Assembly: GCA_036925085.1 (NCBI GenBank)
Contig: JAUPFP010000022.1
Coordinates: 2,872,001 to 2,936,000 of the forward strand
Direction: 5' to 3'
Length of the DNA: 64,000 nt
DNA from: Brachycybe producta
Taxonomy: Eukaryota > Arthropoda > Diplopoda > Playtdesmida > Andrognathidae
Part shown: positions 43,864-54,997 of the stretch, one piece after another
Numbering within the stretch: the stretch's first letter is position 1
Layout: each line of letters starts with the position of its first letter
The notes under the pieces: model-generated
Told to the model about the DNA's origin: nothing
Databases searched by the model: none
What the model saw: only the letters and a program-made list of their open reading frames with translations
Translations under genes and position numbers: made by a program

Positions 43864-44543
43864 TAAGCCAGTAGCAACCTCTAATGCAATTCATCTTGCA
43901 ATGCAACCTGTGATGTGACTTGCAACTAGAACTTTGTAATAAACTTCTATATCACACTTTATGCAACAACCTAGTTCTCCCAATCAAGTTTTCAAAAATT
44001 TTGTTTATGTCAAAGGGGCCGACACATTCGGGTGAATCTCGTATGGTGGTATCGGAAGCCATTTTACTTTTAATCCGCGTTTTACTGAATTTTAAAATTG
44101 CAATTCTAATTCTGGATTATCCAAGTAAAATGCAGCTAAAATAGTAAAAATGACTTTCCATCCACACGAGGATCTGCTGTGAATCTTAGTGAAAATCGTA
44201 CATGATTTTCTGTTCAATGTCTGCCCCCCCCTTGGTTTGTGTGTCCATATTGTGATCAAACTAACAGGAAGTTCATTAACCGGAAGTCATGAAACCGGGA
44301 ATTCGTTCAATGTTACATATGTCATTTTCGGCAAACGTGGCCTGATTGGTTGTTTGTCAGAAAGTTTACTTGAAAAGTCTCTCAGAAGTTGAACCTGTGC
44401 AACTCAATGCTCGACTGAGTCGCACACTAGTTGAAAGTTTTATCAAAGTGGAATGACGTCATATCACACTATAAACATTGAAGTTGCAATGTCACATTGC
44501 ACATTTTATTGCATTAAAAGTTGCTAGTGTAATACCGGCTTAA
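43864..44543. mobile_element. TIR element, about 0.68 kb, possibly Harbinger-like
   Basis: AAGCCAGTAGCAACCTCTAA, TGCAATGCAACCTGTGATGT and GACTTGCAACTAG at the left; TTGCAATGTCACATTGCACA, TTGCATTAAAAGTTGCTAGT and GTAATACCGGCTTAA at the right. Two short frames inside have no motif. Confidence 0.6.
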
Positions 44544-44992
44544 GAATAATTTTTTTGAAGACGGAAGCCCGCACAGTACACACTTCTATAGAGAAAATCT
44601 TTTAAAATTTAATATATGTGAAACTTAATAATAAAAGCAATGTTTACAGTTTATCAAAGGGAGGAGGAGGACGAGGAATAGGAGGAGGAGGTTATTTCTA
44701 ATGGTCAACATTAAACTCAATCGAGTGTAAACTCGATTCTGACCACCATTTCTTTGTTCTTGCAATGAATAGATGGTATATAATCCTTATAACTTTATAA
44801 AAAGTTTTCTCTCTTTCTTATCATTGATGGCCTTTCTTTCTATAGTAATTAGACTTTTGAAATATACTAGAAAGAGCAAGTGGAGGAGTAGGTGGAAAAA
44901 GAAATTACATGTTATATAACAGTTAGAGCGGAAATATTGACGACGATGGCTTCAAGCCTAGATTGAAACCACTTCCTGTACCTCTAAAGCAG
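44544..44992. other. No gene; (GGA)n run
   Basis: GGAGGAGGAGGACGAGGAAT near 44660-44690. Confidence 0.5.
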
Positions 44993-45125
44993 GGTTTTGC
45001 AAACTTTTTTTTTGTTGTTGTTTTGCTCGTGGCAAAAGTATTTTTGTGCTTGATGAAATCGCGGGCACACCTAGTAAAACTAACGGCACACTAGTGTGCC
45101 ACACCCTTTGGAAACCATAGGATTT
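44993..45125. mobile_element. hAT-type end of the AAACTTTTTTT...GGCACAC class
   Basis: GCAGGGTTTTGCAAACTTTT, GCGGGCACACCTAGTAAAAC, GGCACACTAGTGTGCCACAC and CCTTTGGAAACCATAG. This is the familiar 'gene-desert' hAT MITE end type; a piece recurs at 46088-46140 (GGCACAACTAGCAAAACACA). Confidence 0.5.
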
Positions 45126-45218
45126 TTAGTTCTCGGTGATTTAATGGGAATGTTTTGTATATTTTGATTTTTTTTAAATAAAGTTAAAAATTTATTTGAA
45201 ACTTCGGAAATAATATTA

Positions 45219-46066
45219 AGGTGGCTGAATAGATATTTATTAACGTTTTAGTCCTCTCAGATGGGGGGCCACTGCAGTGTCTATATGTTTTATAGGAGAT
45301 GACCTGCTGTTTTAAGAAAATTTATGTTTTTCAAGTGAACGTTTTTCGAGAAAAACATTACGAAAAAATTCAAAGTGTTTTAGAAACTAGAATAGTTGGT
45401 GATAATGCTAAAAGTTTTTTTTCATGATGATATCTTTCAAATTAAACGTTTTATGAGAGTTTTGAAAAAAAGGTGAAAATAGTTTTTTTTTCATCAAATG
45501 TCAATGTAAAACCCAAAAGTGCTTATTTTTAAACTGTTATAAATTGTTTATTTTGTAAGATATTCGTTATGAAAAAAACTTTTAGTATAATCTTCTACCA
45601 TTCTAGTATTGAAAACAATTTGAATTTTTGTCATAATGTTGTCACTTTTAAAAAAAACCGTTCGCTTCACGTTTTTTCATCCATATTTTCTCCCCAAAAA
45701 ACATCTATTCAGCTTAGTATTAAGCCTCGTTTTCACGGTGGCGATAGTTCTTTCGTGAGAGTAGCTGTCATGAAAATTACGATAGTTCACTCTCACGATA
45801 GCAACTGTCTACACGTCTTGAAATAACGTGGTAGTTGTCTATCACATGTGACAGTGTGACGTCTACTTCATAGATATCATTGAGTCAACAACAGTGTTGC
45901 TTCTCCCTCCCTCCAGAAACCAAATTTTTTATAAAGTTGATATTTCCCTACAAAGTGGTCACTCAACAACTATCATCGTGAAAACGGGGCTTTAGCCTCT
46001 GCAATGGCGCCGTTCAGAAAGACAAAAAAAAAAAAACTAAATATCTATTCATCCACTTTAACACAT
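45219..46066. mobile_element. H element, copy 4, interrupted by a J element
   Basis: TTAAGGTGGCTGAATAGATA and CCACTGCAGTG at the left; R1-like hairpin (TCTTTCAAATTAAACGTTTT with GTTTATTTTGTAAGATATTC); AAAAACATCTATTCAGCTTA, then J, then GCCTCTGCAATGGCGCCGTT and ATCTATTCATCCACTTTAA. Confidence 0.75.
45723..45991. mobile_element. J element, copy 1, Harbinger-like, with TTA duplication
   Basis: AGCCTCGTTTTCACGGTGGC...ATCATCGTGAAAACGGGGCT, flanked by TTA (45720-45722, 45992-45994). The interior has GATAGTT/AACTATC repeats and TTGAGTCAACAACAGTGTTG. Confidence 0.85.
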
Positions 46067-46087
46067 TGAATGTAAAATGTAAAAATT

Positions 46088-46333
46088 TTGGGGGCACAAC
46101 TAGCAAAACACACGGCACACTTTTTGAGAATCACACTGCAGCACTCTGAAAAGTGTCCCAAAAAGTAGAGACCTTATTTGTCTTTTTCTTTCAGACAACA
46201 TAATAAAATCATGTCCCTAAAGGCTTATTTCGAGTAAAAGTGAAGCAGAAAAATGAGAAAGAAAACTAACCACATATACTGTATACACACAGACACATTA
46301 AGACACACACAAAAATCTGTGTCCCTCCCCCCC

Positions 46334-46366
<33 letters not shown>

Positions 46367-46546
46367 TCACAACATTTCTTAATATTGCTTGTAACTTTTG
46401 TTCTCTCATGTAAAAATGCTTGTAATGTGATCTAATTAGGTTGCTAAGTAACAGTTTGTGATGATGATGATGATACACAACATCATCACCATCAGACATT
46501 AAAAATCTTGTCTAAGGTTTGACCACTCACTACCCAACCACCTATT
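46088..46546. other. hAT fragment and CT/ATCT microsatellites, no gene
   Basis: 46088-46140 is the hAT fragment; (CT)n with (ATCT)n at 46332-46368; (GAT)n at 46459-46475. Confidence 0.5.
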
Positions 46547-46757
46547 ACAGACAATTAGAAAACGGGATGAGCAGAAGTTGGCTCCGCCCTTTTTATGACG
46601 ACCGACAACTTCTAATTGGTTGGTTATGTAGTCTGACGTCATATGCTATCCGCCCCTTTTCAACGTCGAACCACACAACAAACCAATTAGAAGTTGCCGG
46701 TCGTCATAAAAATGGTGCGGAGCCAACTTCTGTTTATCCCGTTTTCTAATTACCTGT
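46547..46757. mobile_element. A element, copy 10
   Basis: ACAGACAATTAGAAAACGGG...CTAATTACCTGT. Flanks ACCACCTAT and ACCACCATA are similar. Both arms complete. Confidence 0.82.
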
Positions 46758-46826
46758 ACCACCATATACCTCACTTTATCAATCTAGAAAACTAGAAGAG
46801 GAATAATAATAAGAAGAATGTTTTTA

Positions 46827-47245
46827 AGCCTTGTTTACACGGTGGCGATAGTTCTATCGTCAGAGTAGCTGTCATGAAAGTTGTGATAGTTCACTCTCAC
46901 GATAGCAACTGTCTACACGTCTTGAAGTCACGTGATAGTTGTCGGTCACATGACAGTGTGACACACGTCTACTTCACAGATATATCATTGAATCAACAAC
47001 AGTGTTGCCTCTCTCCCTACAGAAGTCAAATTTCCCTATACAAAGTGGATATTTCCCTACAAAGCGGTCACACAACAACTAATTATATTGTGACAGTTGA
47101 CTATCAATATCAACTATCTAGTCAAACGAGATACTTGTGATAGCGACTATCATGTGGTTTTCACGATGATAGTTCTCGCGATAGTTGCTGCTGTCATGAG
47201 AGCAGCAACTATCGTGACAGCAACTATCATCGTGAAAACGGGGCT
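46827..47245. mobile_element. J element, copy 2, expanded, with TTA duplication
   Basis: AGCCTTGTTTACACGGTGGC...CATCGTGAAAACGGGGCT between TTA and TTA. It is 150 bp longer than copy 1 because GATAGTTG and its inverse are reiterated near the right end (CGCGATAGTTGCTGCTGTCA, GCAGCAACTATCGTGACAGC). Confidence 0.82.
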
Positions 47246-47805
47246 TTAAGCTTTTTTTTTCGCCTCTCTTAACATATTTACAAATATTACATATTATATA
47301 AAAGAGGAAGTTGTTTATTTAAGACTTGAATATGTCTGAATTTTGCACTTCCTTTTTTATTTCAATGGCACAAAATGAAATGAGAAGAAGGAGGCGGAGA
47401 AGAGAGAGAGAGAAATAAAGAGGGGAAGGAAGATTTTTCGTGCGATAATCGTCAATGTCTGGCCATGTGTACATAATGCGTTTGCGTTTCAAGTGATTTT
47501 CATGCACCTGGATTATGTACGCATGGAAATGTTGAAAGGTGGGATTTAATGAGGTTTTTGCATCAGAGAAACATCCTCTCTCTCTCTCTCTCCTCCTCCT
47601 CCTCCTCCTCATCCTTTTATTAGGGAAAAGGAAAAAAAAAATGTGCTCTCAATGATTGAAACTCTCAGATTTTTTGTGAACAAAAAAATTGGAGGGGTTT
47701 TTTTTTAAAAAAAAAGTTTCAACTTTTTTTTTAAAGTTGTTTTGCTATCAATATATAATTTGTTGATGCTTTCAGAGTTAAGAGGGAGCTAAATAGAAAA
47801 ATATA
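47246..47805. other. No gene; GA and CTC runs
   Basis: GAGA at 47400-47413, (CTCC)n at 47576-47610 and an A/T hairpin at 47700-47735. Confidence 0.5.
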
Positions 47806-48143
47806 CTTGTTTAAATGCAAGGTAGATGGCGCCATGCAAGCTCCATAGGTGGCCAACTACACTCGTCGCCAATTAAGTTGAAATCGAATGCACCCTTTTA
47901 GCTCTAAAAGCGTCCAAAAACAACCTTAATTATCAGAGCACGTGGACAAACTTGCACCCAGAAAACAATATAAGTGAGAGCACGTGTAGAAATAGCGATG
48001 ACGCAATGCAAAGTTTGCCACGTGGGGAATAGGAAGGAAGGTGAATCATAAGAGTTGAAGTGTCAGTACATTTTTATGGGAGGAGGGCTAGTGGCGCCAT
48101 CTAACGAGACACGCACCAAAATAAATGATAAACTTTGCAATTT
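47806..48143 (+). mobile_element. E element, copy 4
   Basis: TAGATGGCGCCA at 47823-47834 and GTGGCGCCATCTA at 48091-48103; interior ACTCGTCGCCAATTAAGTTG, AAAGCGTCCAAAAACAACC and GCACGTGTAGAAATAGCGAT. Uninterrupted. Confidence 0.78.
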
Positions 48144-48780
48144 TAAAATCTCAACAGATATGAGAGTAAGTTTGCTGAGAGAGAGAGAGAGAGAGAGAGA
48201 GACTCGCGGAAAGTACAATGCAAAATTAGTAGAATGTTTGTGAATTTTTTATGAAAATTATTTTTTTTTTAAAAAAATATAAAAAAAATTTGGTGACAGT
48301 TTTAATTGTTTCAAGTAGATATTGCCTTTAGAGTTAACTCTGAATAAATATGAGAGTAATTTACAGAGAAAGACTCTCAGAAAGTAAATGCAAATTTAGT
48401 GAACATTTTTGGTGGTTTGTTATGAAAGTAATTTTGAAAAATGTAAACTTTGATGAGAGTTTTAATAATCTCAGGCATGTTCCTGACAGTTTATGGTTAT
48501 AGCTCTCAGAAAATACGAGAGCAATTTTATATATAGAAAGAGAGATTCGCGGAAAGTGAATACAACGTTATATTGGACCAGTTCTACCTTTCTTTTGAAT
48601 GGTTTGTGATGAAAAACCAACCTCTTTGAAAAATGTAGTGACTTTCAGTTATTTTAAATATTTTGCTGTCAGATTGAGTGCCTTCAAAGTTAACTCTCAA
48701 CAGATGTGACAGTAATTTGTTGAGAGAGAGAGTGAGAGTCAGAATGGTTGGAAGTAAATTCGGCGGTGTTGATAGACTCA
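48144..48780 (+). repeat. Degenerate satellite-like repeat, four units of 165-190 bp
   Basis: ATATGAGAGTAAGTTTGCTG (48158), ATATGAGAGTAATTTACAGA (48347), ATACGAGAGCAATTTTATAT (48508) and ATGTGACAGTAATTTGTTGA (48702), each followed by GAGAGA, CGGAAAGT-like and AATGCAAA/AGTAAAT blocks, then TTTATGAAA..TATTTT and a GACAGTTTTAAT-like piece. Confidence 0.65.
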
Positions 48781-48984
48781 TTTGTTTCACTTGGTTATAT
48801 CATTAATTATTCCGCTCTCATTCACTATTTTACTGTTAAATATATACAACGACAAAAAACCTTTCTAGTTTTTAAGAGGTTTTTTTTTACATAAATTATG
48901 GAAGCATCTGTTTTATTTCATTTTCACTGCATTTTCTATTTTCTAGCTAACCACCGACCTTATATTATTTCAATGATTTGAATA

Positions 48985-49695
48985 CACTTCTCTCTCGATC
49001 TCTCTTTCTGTCTGTCTTTTCTCTCCATCTTTCTTTCCATCTCTCCCTTTCTGTCCTCTCTCCATCTTTCCATCTCTCGCTCTCTGGTTTCATCTCCCCC
49101 TCTCTTATCGTTCCATTATTCTATCTCTTCCTCTGTCTCTTCTCGATCTTTTCATCTCTTCATCTCTATCTCTGTTCTTTTCTCTCAATCTGCCCATCTC
49201 TCTCCACTTTTCATCTCCACTTTCATCTCTCCATCTTTGTCTCTCTTTCCATCTTTCCCTTTTCATTATTCTATCTCTTTCTCTGTCTCTTCTCCAGCTT
49301 TCCATCTCTCTCCATCTATCTCTTTTCTCTCCATTTTTGCATCTCTCTCCAAATTTCTATCTTTCCCGCTCCCTCTCTATCTCTCCCTATCTGTCTCATC
49401 TCCATCTTTCCAATCTCTCTCTGTCTGTCTCCATCTATCTCTCTCTCGTTCTCTCCCTCTCTTTCTATCTCTCTCTCGTTCTCTCCCTCTCTTTCTATCT
49501 CTTCCTCTGTCTCATCTCTCCATCTTTCCAAACTCTTTCTGTCTTCCTCTGTCTCATCTCTCCATCTTTCCAAACTCTTTCTGTCTTCCTCTCTCTCTTT
49601 TTATCTCTTCCTCTCTGTCTCCATCTCTCTCTCTATCTATCTATCTATCTTTCTCTCTCTCTCTCCCTCTCTCGTTCTATCTCTATCTATTTCTC
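48985..49695. repeat. Long pyrimidine-rich tract with CATCTTTC/CATCTCTC units
   Basis: About 700 bp of strongly strand-asymmetric C/T sequence with A about every 8-12 bases. It accounts for the 248- and 208-residue Ser/Leu/Phe frames, which I reject as genes. Confidence 0.9.
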
Positions 49696-50112
49696 TTTTT
49701 TGCAAGAGAGATTATTCACTTTAGCAAATTTATGCCTTAAACAAAAATTGCCAGATATTTATATTTACTCAAATGGCTTCGTCTTATTCTATCTTTGTTT
49801 GCATTTTGGTCCAAAGCCTCCTCTTCCTCCTCATACTTTAGGACTCCATTTTTTTTGGGGGGGGGGGGTTTCATTTTCTAATGTCGTTTATGCATTTTCA
49901 CGTTCAGATTCACTGTTTAAAGTGGATTCTCAACTGATGAGCCCCCACTTCATGAAATTTTAAAATAAATTACCTCAAAGAACCAGTTTTTTTTTTTTGC
50001 TTTAGTCTCTTAGGAAGAGGCTTTTTTTTGTCTTGAAGAAACGTTAATAAGAAATGTTCAAAGCTAGTTAAAAACTAGAATAGTAAATTAAGTTATCTCG
50101 AAGTAAAATTAC
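49696..50112. other. No gene; G-run and R1 fragment
   Basis: T8-G11 at 49849-49868; AACTAGAATAGTAAATTAAG at 50071. Confidence 0.5.
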
Positions 50113-50580
50113 GTTAAGGTGGCTGAATAGATATTTATTTTTGTATCTTCCCTTTTCGGACGGCGCCACTGCAGTGGCTTATAATGAGCTCCATAGACGG
50201 GGTTTTTTTTTGTTCAAAACTAGAATGGTAAAATATTATATTAAAAGCATTTTCATGGTAATATCTTAAAAAATAAACAACTTATAGTTCAGTTTGAAAA
50301 TGAGACCCGTTTTTAGCTTTTACCATTGACTTTTCATGAAAAAACTTTTTTCGCCCATAAAAAGTTTATTTTGAAAGATATCATCATTGAAAAAACTTTT
50401 AGTATTATCAACAACTATTCTAGTTTCTAAAACACTTTGAAGAAAAATAGAAATTTTCTCAAAACCGCATTTTGGAGGGGGGAAGAGACTTCTCCTATAG
50501 AAAGGACATAATAGCTGCAGTAGTATAGCGCGCCATCTGAAGGGACAAAAACAAAATAAATAACTATTCAGCCACCTTAA
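50113..50580. mobile_element. H element, copy 5: intact reference copy, 468 bp
   Basis: Ends TTAAGGTGGCTGAATAGATA and ATAACTATTCAGCCACCTTAA; sub-terminal GGCGCCACTGCAG opposite GCAGTAGTATAGCGCGCC. Inside is the hairpin AATATCTTAAAAAATAAACA / AAAAAGTTTATTTTGAAAGA with CTAGTTTCTAAAACACTTTG. TTAA may be the target site (as in piggyBac/Kolobok) or part of the repeat. Confidence 0.85.
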
Positions 50581-51444
50581 ATAATTTTTCTCGGGTCCTC
50601 CTATAGATAAAAGGGATTCTGAATTTCTGAGACATAATATATATAATGAAGGTGTGGAGGATTGAAGGGGAGGGGGGTTGGAGGGGTAGAAGGGATCCAT
50701 GTTATTATAATGAGCTCTTAACAAGTAAATTGTTGAGAATTGTTGTCTCTCTCCTCTCTCTTTATTGGATGATTTTTATGTTTAGGAAAAGATCTTTTAA
50801 AGAACAGGCTGTTGGTGCAATTTGAATGACTGAATGCACTTGATTCCTATATAAATTGTATGTGTGTTACATGTTTAATATAGATTCTCTCTTTCTTTCT
50901 TTCTTTCTCTCTCTGAATTCGCCTTTCTTCTGCCTATTTGAACAAACTTAATTGCGTTCAGGTTGCGAACAGATTAAATTTTTAGGTTTTACTGATATAT
51001 ACAGTATATATAATAATAATAATAATGCTTTTGCCGTCATCTGTGTGTTTTGGGCTGCTTTTTTTTTCCTTTTCTAGTTTATAAGCAACAAAAATGCAAA
51101 GCAACTCTTTTATTTAAAAGCATCATCATCATCATCTGAGTTTTTTTTCTGGAAAAAATAAGCCTCTTTTTTCCATTCATTTACTTTTTTTTTTTGGAAA
51201 AATCTGTTTTTCTTTATAGAAAAAGTATATTAGCATTTTGTCAAATCTTTCTAGTTATTTATGACAAAAAGCATTATAATGTCATTACGAGCGTATGTTG
51301 TCACAAATCTGTGATTTGTTACACATTTTCACATTATGTTTACATGTTTATTGTAATGTTGTATTTTTTTTCTTTCCAAAGTGATACTGATATGATATGA
51401 CACTTGTAATGTTGTCACTGACCACTGACTGACCAATACATGGG
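50581..51444. other. No gene; CTTT, TAA and CAT microsatellites
   Basis: (CTTT)n 50889-50912; (TAA)n 51010-51027; (CAT)n 51120-51138. Confidence 0.5.
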
Positions 51445-51652
51445 ACAGGCATTTAGAAAACGGGATAAACAGTAGTTGGCTCCGCAACATTTTTATGACG
51501 ACCGGCAACTTCTAATTGGTTTGTTGTGTGGTTCAACGTTGACAATGGCGGAGCATGTGACGTCAGACTACATAACCAACCAATTAGAAGTTGCCGGTCG
51601 TCATAAAAAGGGCGGAGCCAACTTCTGTTTGTCCCGTTTTCTAATTGCCTGT
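51445..51652. mobile_element. A element, copy 11
   Basis: ACAGGCATTTAGAAAACGGG...CTAATTGCCTGT; flanks TACATGGG and TGCATGGG nearly match. Central GTTGACAATGGCGGAGCATG in inverted orientation. Confidence 0.82.
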
Positions 51653-51714
51653 GTATGCATGGGTGACACAAAAATCTATACTTTAAGGTGGGTTTTAAGT
51701 GTAAACGCACCGTA

Positions 51715-51975
51715 AACTTTGGTTTTACTGTTTTTCAGGAGCAAAATTAATGTGAAACATCAACGTGTTTTAAAAAACTAGAAATCTTAGAAACTTAATG
51801 TTGATATCGTTTAAAATAAGCTTTTTATGTTGGTTTCAAAATGGTCCAAACTTTAAGCAGATATTTTTTTTCTTAAAATTTTATCTATAAAAAGTTTATT
51901 TTGAAAGATATCAACATGAAAATTACTATTAAGTGATTGAGCTACTCTTCTAGTTTCTAAAATACTTTCATGTTT
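51715..51975. mobile_element. R1 fold-back element, whole
   Basis: CAGGAGCAAAATTAATGTGA, AAAAAACTAGAAATC, TTGATATCGTTTAAAATAAG; then AAAAAGTTTATTTTGAAAGA, TATCAACATGAAAATTACTA, GTGATTGAGCTACTCTTC and TAGTTTCTAAAATACTTTC. Confidence 0.65.
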
Positions 51976-52398
51976 CTGGTACTTTTAACTCAGAGGGCTT
52001 GTTCTCTTATGTACGAATTTTACTTAACAAGTGTTTACAAAAAATTAGTTGTCAACCCAAAGGTTTATTTTAAAAAACCAAGTGGTTAAAACCATGGTTT
52101 TAACCACCTTGTTTATAACCGTATTAAAAAGACCCTGAAAAAAAATTGAAATTGTCTAAAACTGGGTAAAAGCCATTATTCCCAGATGGTAAATACCGTG
52201 GTAATATCCAGTAAATACCACCCCTGGGAAGAACTTTACCAACCCTGCGAGCCACCACCTTAGGTAACTTATTATTGAATGAATTGAATGTAAAGAATTT
52301 TCATTTTTTGGATTCAGAGTAGAAATCAATTTTGAAATTCTTGAAGCATCTTTTTTGTGTCTTCAGACAAAACTCCAGACATCACACACATACTGTAC

Positions 52399-52449
<51 letters not shown>

Positions 52450-52658
52450 AGAGACTAGATTGGTCATAAGCAATGCAGGTCATGGATGATGATGAACTAC
52501 AATGAGTCAGGAAGCAGACATGATGTATTTGATTCATTTTTACAAGACAAAACAATCCATCAATTTTGCTTTTTTTTCTTCTTGTTGTTGGCTCAGTACA
52601 ATCTCATTTGTAGATGTGTGATATATATTTTACTTCTTCTTCTATTCCATCATCTTTC

Positions 52659-52693
<35 letters not shown>

Positions 52694-53330
52694 TAAGTCC
52701 ATTTGACTGACACTTTGCCCAATTGCCAAATCAAACCGTTCTCACATACACATCTATCTCTCTCTCTCTATATATAGGCCTATATAACCTGTTTTTTTGG
52801 TACCTAGAAAGAATGTCTGTTTTGTGTTCATATTAAAAGGAAATTTCCTTTTTATTTTTGTCCGAGAGAATGAATGAGAGAGAGAGACAAAAACGATTTT
52901 GAACAGTGACACAAAACATAATGTCGTTTATGTCTTTACCAAAATAAAAGCATCTTTTAAAAACAATGCAACCACCACACAGAGACACAAAACCTAAAAG
53001 AGAAGGAAAAACCCCGAATTTTCCTTGAGAAACTTGTAGAGCTTTTTCTTCATGAGAGCTTAAAGTCACAAATTTTCATTCCATTCTATATTTTATCATT
53101 TTAAGTCTCTTTATGTCTTAAAAGAGAGAGAGAAAGAAAGAAGAGACCATAACATTTAAAATTACCAAAAAACACCAAGCTGAATGTGTGTCACTGACAC
53201 ATTGTGATACAAAATGTTCAGTGGATGAACATACAGTGGCCTAGCTAGTTTTTTTGGCGCCGGCAGTAAAAAAAATCAAAGAGTGCTGCCGCACTCGTTC
53301 AGCGAGCAGCGCGAGAGAAAAACATATTTA
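51976..53330. other. No gene; microsatellites
   Basis: (GA)n 52401-52453, (TA)n 52662-52690, (CT)n 52755-52768. A GTGCTGCCGCACTCGTTCAG stretch at 53283 is locally GC-rich and unassigned. Confidence 0.5.
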
Positions 53331-53400
53331 GGCTCTTTAGCACCACAGACCACATTTGGGTGGTGAAATTCGACTGCAAAATGTTGTCACAGGTGGCAGA
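53331..53400 (+). mobile_element. K-family end fragment
   Basis: ACCACATTTGGGTGGTGAAA and TTCGACTGCAAAATGTTGTC resemble the left end of 18226. Confidence 0.35.
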
Positions 53401-53569
53401 GCTGATGTTGCGATGTTATTTCCTTAGACTATTACTTTCCTGGACTGGCAACTTCCTATCTTCTCCATGTTAAAGCGTTGAATGCATGTTCTTAGACAAA
53501 AGTGACACCAGCTTCGTCTGGTGGCATTATTTTTAAAGAAAATCGAGAGTGAAAGTCTGTTTTTTTTTG

Positions 53570-53691
53570 TGTGTGGTTCGACGTTGATTGATGTGACGTC
53601 AGAGTACATAACCAACCAATTAGAAGTTGCATTCGTCATAAAAAGGGCGGAGTCAACTTCTGTTCGTTCCTCCCTATTTCTAATTGCCTGT
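53570..53691 (+). mobile_element. A element, copy 12, right part only
   Basis: GTGTGGTTCGACGTTG, TGACGTCAGAGTACATAACC, ACCAATTAGAAGTTGC and TTTCTAATTGCCTGT; the left arm is replaced by unrelated T-rich DNA. Confidence 0.75.
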
Positions 53692-54997
53692 GTCTATGCC
53701 TGTGTAGTTCTTCATTGGCCATACTTTTTATACTAATATATAAAAATACACCCTACATAGCTACCAAATGAACTCGTCCAAAACTTGACTTTTACTATCA
53801 AGTTCATATACCATAGTCCCGCTAGAGGCGCCACTTGGAAAACGACGATGCATAACTGTCAAACACAAAATTTCGGGAGTTGCCATTCCAGTAAAGTAGT
53901 AGTCTATAAAGCTTAAACGGCCATCAGAAGTTGTCTGTGTGCCAAGGGCTTTTTAGTAACTTCATTATGTTAGCAATGGCAGACTTTTTTTTTGGAGGGT
54001 GGTACAACTTGACTCAATGTTAAGGTTCAACAAGGGGAGTGCAATGTACAACTGTAATGAGTTTCTTTGATGCTGTTTTTTTTTTTTTTTCATTCTTGTT
54101 ATTGTTCTTTTTTTCAATTCTCTCTCTCTGTTTTTTTTTTTTGTTACTCACTTTTTATTCATTCAAGAAAAGATGCTAAAACTTTCTTGATGAAATCATA
54201 AATTGTGTTTATTTAGCTGTTATTGCCTCTCTCTTTCTCTCTTTCTGAAATTAAAATGTGTAGGAAAATAGGCAAGTTGGAGCAATTTCATTGAGTCATT
54301 GGCCCCTCCTTTATTTCTACTTCCCCCCCCCCCCCCTATAAAGTATTAAAGACTAGAATATACATATATATATATTTAGAATGGATGGGGAGAGCCCCCC
54401 TACTTGTTATTTTCTATTTTAAACAATGGTGGAAGAAAGGAGTTTCTCTTTATATCTTCTCTAAAACAGTGAGACCACCTACTGACATCATCATCATCAT
54501 CCTTTTGTCATTCTACTTTTTTGTTGTTGTTGCTGTTGCTGTTTTTATCTATTTCAATATATGCATATACAACTACTTAAAGTAAATGTCATTGTTTTTT
54601 TTGTTGTTTTTTTTTAAACAAAAAAAAATGGAGAAATGAAGTCTTCTTCATTGTTCAACCATTTCTTGTAAATGAGCCACTTTTATTTTTGAAAAGTGGC
54701 TCACAAATTCTGCAACAAATATTTGGCATAAAATTTGTTAAAATATTTTTTTCAGAAGCAACTTTAATAAAACAAAAAGGAAAGTCTCTTAGAAACTAGA
54801 ATATTAACTTATAAGCTATTACCCTATGAGTATTTTTATGATACATTTTTTTTTGAAAAAAAATATTAGATTGTATATGCACTTCACGCCACCAGAGGCG
54901 CTGAGAGCATTAGTCATCTGAAGTTTGATATATAATGTATTGTGGCTGCCATTTTAATATGAAATGTTAACTTAATATTTACACGTCTATTGCAGAG
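53692..54997. other. No gene; T, C and ATC runs
   Basis: CCCGCTAGAGGCGCCACTTGG (53818) and GCCACCAGAGGCGCTGAGAG (54888) resemble each other and 55977. C-run 54323-54337; (ATC)n 54485-54501. Confidence 0.5.

Noticed and set aside
48978-49963. Frames of 167-248 residues, rich in Ser, Leu and Phe
   Set aside because: Pyrimidine repeat read in three frames; the hydrophobicity comes from CTT/TCT codons.
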